This document shows, one piece after another, positions 14,104 through 14,892 of a stretch of 14,892 bases of DNA (positions are counted from its first letter, which is position 1; each line of letters starts with the position of its first letter). Below the pieces are notes generated by a model, which saw only the letters and a list, made by a program, of their open reading frames with translations, searched no databases and was not told the DNA's origin. Origin of the DNA: Porticoccaceae bacterium (GTDB lineage: Bacteria; Pseudomonadota; Gammaproteobacteria; Pseudomonadales; Porticoccaceae); NCBI GenBank assembly GCA_002720735.1, contig PBJN01000005.1, positions 73,236 through 88,127 on the forward strand, read 5' to 3'. The translations under genes and the position numbers were made by a program.

Positions 14104-14829
14104 ATGAAGTTCCCAAACTACAACCGTTATAACTGCACTCAAAAGCTCAAAACATCCCTCGCATTTAGTGTTTGTCTTGTTACCTTACCATTGTTATCTG
14201 CGCCTGTGGTCTGTGATACAAAACAAAACTCAACATATGAGAAACGCCCTAGAGTTCTTCTCATCGGTGACTCGATCTCTATTGGCTACACTCCACAAGT
14301 AAAACAAGGGCTCAGTGACATAGCTTATGTAGAGAGAATCGATGGCAACGCTGCATCTACGATGAACGGACTCAAAAAAATTAATTCTTGGTTAGACGGA
14401 AAAAGTTTCGATATCATTCACTTTAACTGGGGGCTTCATGACATCGCATATAGAAATGAAGACTCTCCTCATAAAAACAAATTAGATAAATTCAACGGTA
14501 AAAAAAAGGTGGAAATCGAAGACTATAAATTAAATCTGCAAAACTTGGTTGATCGCTTAAAAAAAACAGGAGCTTTATTGATTTGGGCCTCCACCACAGC
14601 TGTTCCAGATGACGAACCTGGTCGATTTCCAAAAGATGTTGTAGCTTACAACTCAGTTGCGAGCATTGTTATGCAAAATAACGGAATCATAACCAATGAT
14701 CTATATTCGATCTCAAAGTCTTTCGATCAAGATATGTTCGTCGCCCCAAACAATGTGCATTTCTCAAAGCTGGGATCTTCGGTCCTCGCAAATAAGGTTG
14801 CGGAAGCGATTAAACGTCATGTTCAATGA
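14104..14829 (+). CDS. Exported SGNH/GDSL hydrolase, probable carbohydrate esterase
   Basis: A 241-residue SGNH-fold hydrolase with an N-terminal hydrophobic segment at about 17-36 acting as signal sequence or anchor. Block I is LIGDSIS with nucleophile S57; N82 in DGNA and N108 in HFNWGLHD give the oxyanion blocks; block V is NNVHFSKLG with H219. The usual Asp three residues before the His is N216, so it may work as a Ser-His pair; I recall KNVH-like versions in related polysaccharide-locus SGNH proteins, so this may be normal for the group. The likely role is removal of acetyl or other acyl groups from the polysaccharide in the periplasm. The only good Shine-Dalgarno (AAAGGAA) lies over 20 bases before the ATG at 14104, so translation initiation is unclear. 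It diverges from the fucose operon and shares its 146-bp control region. Confidence 0.8.
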   Translation: MKFPNYNRYNCTQKLKTSLAFSVCLVTLPLLSAPVVCDTKQNSTYEKRPRVLLIGDSISIGYTPQVKQGLSDIAYVERIDGNAASTMNGLKKINSWLDGKSFDIIHFNWGLHDIAYRNEDSPHKNKLDKFNGKKKVEIEDYKLNLQNLVDRLKKTGALLIWASTTAVPDDEPGRFPKDVVAYNSVASIVMQNNGIITNDLYSISKSFDQDMFVAPNNVHFSKLGSSVLANKVAEAIKRHVQ

Positions 14830-14892
14830 TGTTTATAACTAGAATTTTTATCTATTTGGACCAAAATTACTTTTTGGATGTAATTTGAGCCT

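Noticed and set aside
14830..14892. Tail of another gene or a terminator at the right edge
   Set aside because: Two minus-strand frames are open for 14-22 codons, which is expected by chance, and the short TTTGG-A-CCAAA palindrome (14855-14865) has no loop long enough for a hairpin; nothing can be called.
1..14892. CRISPR arrays, insertion sequences, tRNA or rRNA genes, phage or defence genes
   Set aside because: No regularly spaced repeats, transposase motifs, terminal inverted repeats flanking a gene, or RNA-gene signatures were seen on either strand.

Overview
The window looks like a carbohydrate-utilisation locus from a marine-type gammaproteobacterium that feeds on sulfated, L-fucose-containing polysaccharide such as algal fucoidan. 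Support comes from an AT-rich sequence with Shine-Dalgarno-led genes, a TonB-dependent receptor of the large 'Alteromonadales/Xanthomonas-Caulobacter' glycan-receptor type with no SusD partner, an exported GH29 alpha-L-fucosidase, an exported Cys-type sulfatase, an SGNH esterase, and a near-complete non-phosphorylative L-fucose pathway. The taxon is an inference from gene style; no rRNA or marker gene is present.

Layout, left to right. (1) 1-1579, minus strand: a GTG-started, RspB/LgoD-like zinc alcohol dehydrogenase, followed 44 bp downstream by a UxuB/mannitol-dehydrogenase-family reductase cut by the left edge. (2) 1580-2095: a 516-bp divergent control region with no gene but with several inverted repeats and a good -10 element. 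(3) 2096-3658, plus: GH29 fucosidase. (4) 3703-5541, minus: sulfatase, convergent with the fucosidase. (5) 5605-5639: a clear intrinsic terminator for the receptor gene. (6) 5661-8570, minus: the TonB-dependent receptor, with its own probable promoter. (7) 8774-13957, minus: a tight five-gene operon, transcribed in the order L-fuconate dehydratase, FMN-dependent lactate dehydrogenase, aldo/keto reductase (fucose dehydrogenase), SDR, FAH-family hydrolase, with gaps of only 1-13 bp. (8) 13958-14103: a short divergent promoter region. (9) 14104-14829, plus: an exported SGNH hydrolase.

How they fit together (inference from families). The sulfatase and SGNH esterase remove sulfate and probably acyl groups, GH29 releases L-fucose, and the receptor imports oligosaccharides across the outer membrane. 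In the cytosol L-fucose is oxidised to the lactone (aldo/keto reductase), L-fuconate is dehydrated (FucD), 2-keto-3-deoxy-L-fuconate is oxidised (SDR), and the diketo acid is split to pyruvate plus L-lactate (FAH hydrolase). The FMN dehydrogenase would then turn lactate into pyruvate. Not seen here are an L-fuconolactonase, a fucose mutarotase, an inner-membrane sugar transporter, a transcriptional regulator and a sulfatase-maturating enzyme. The 1-1579 pair resembles a hexonate 5-dehydrogenase plus ketouronate reductase module, which suggests a second branch for L-galactose or a related sugar acid.

Nothing in the window looks like a wholly unknown machine. The most interesting points are the coupling of the fucose route to that second module, the missing lactonase, the esterase, and the symmetric DNA elements in the two divergent promoter regions.
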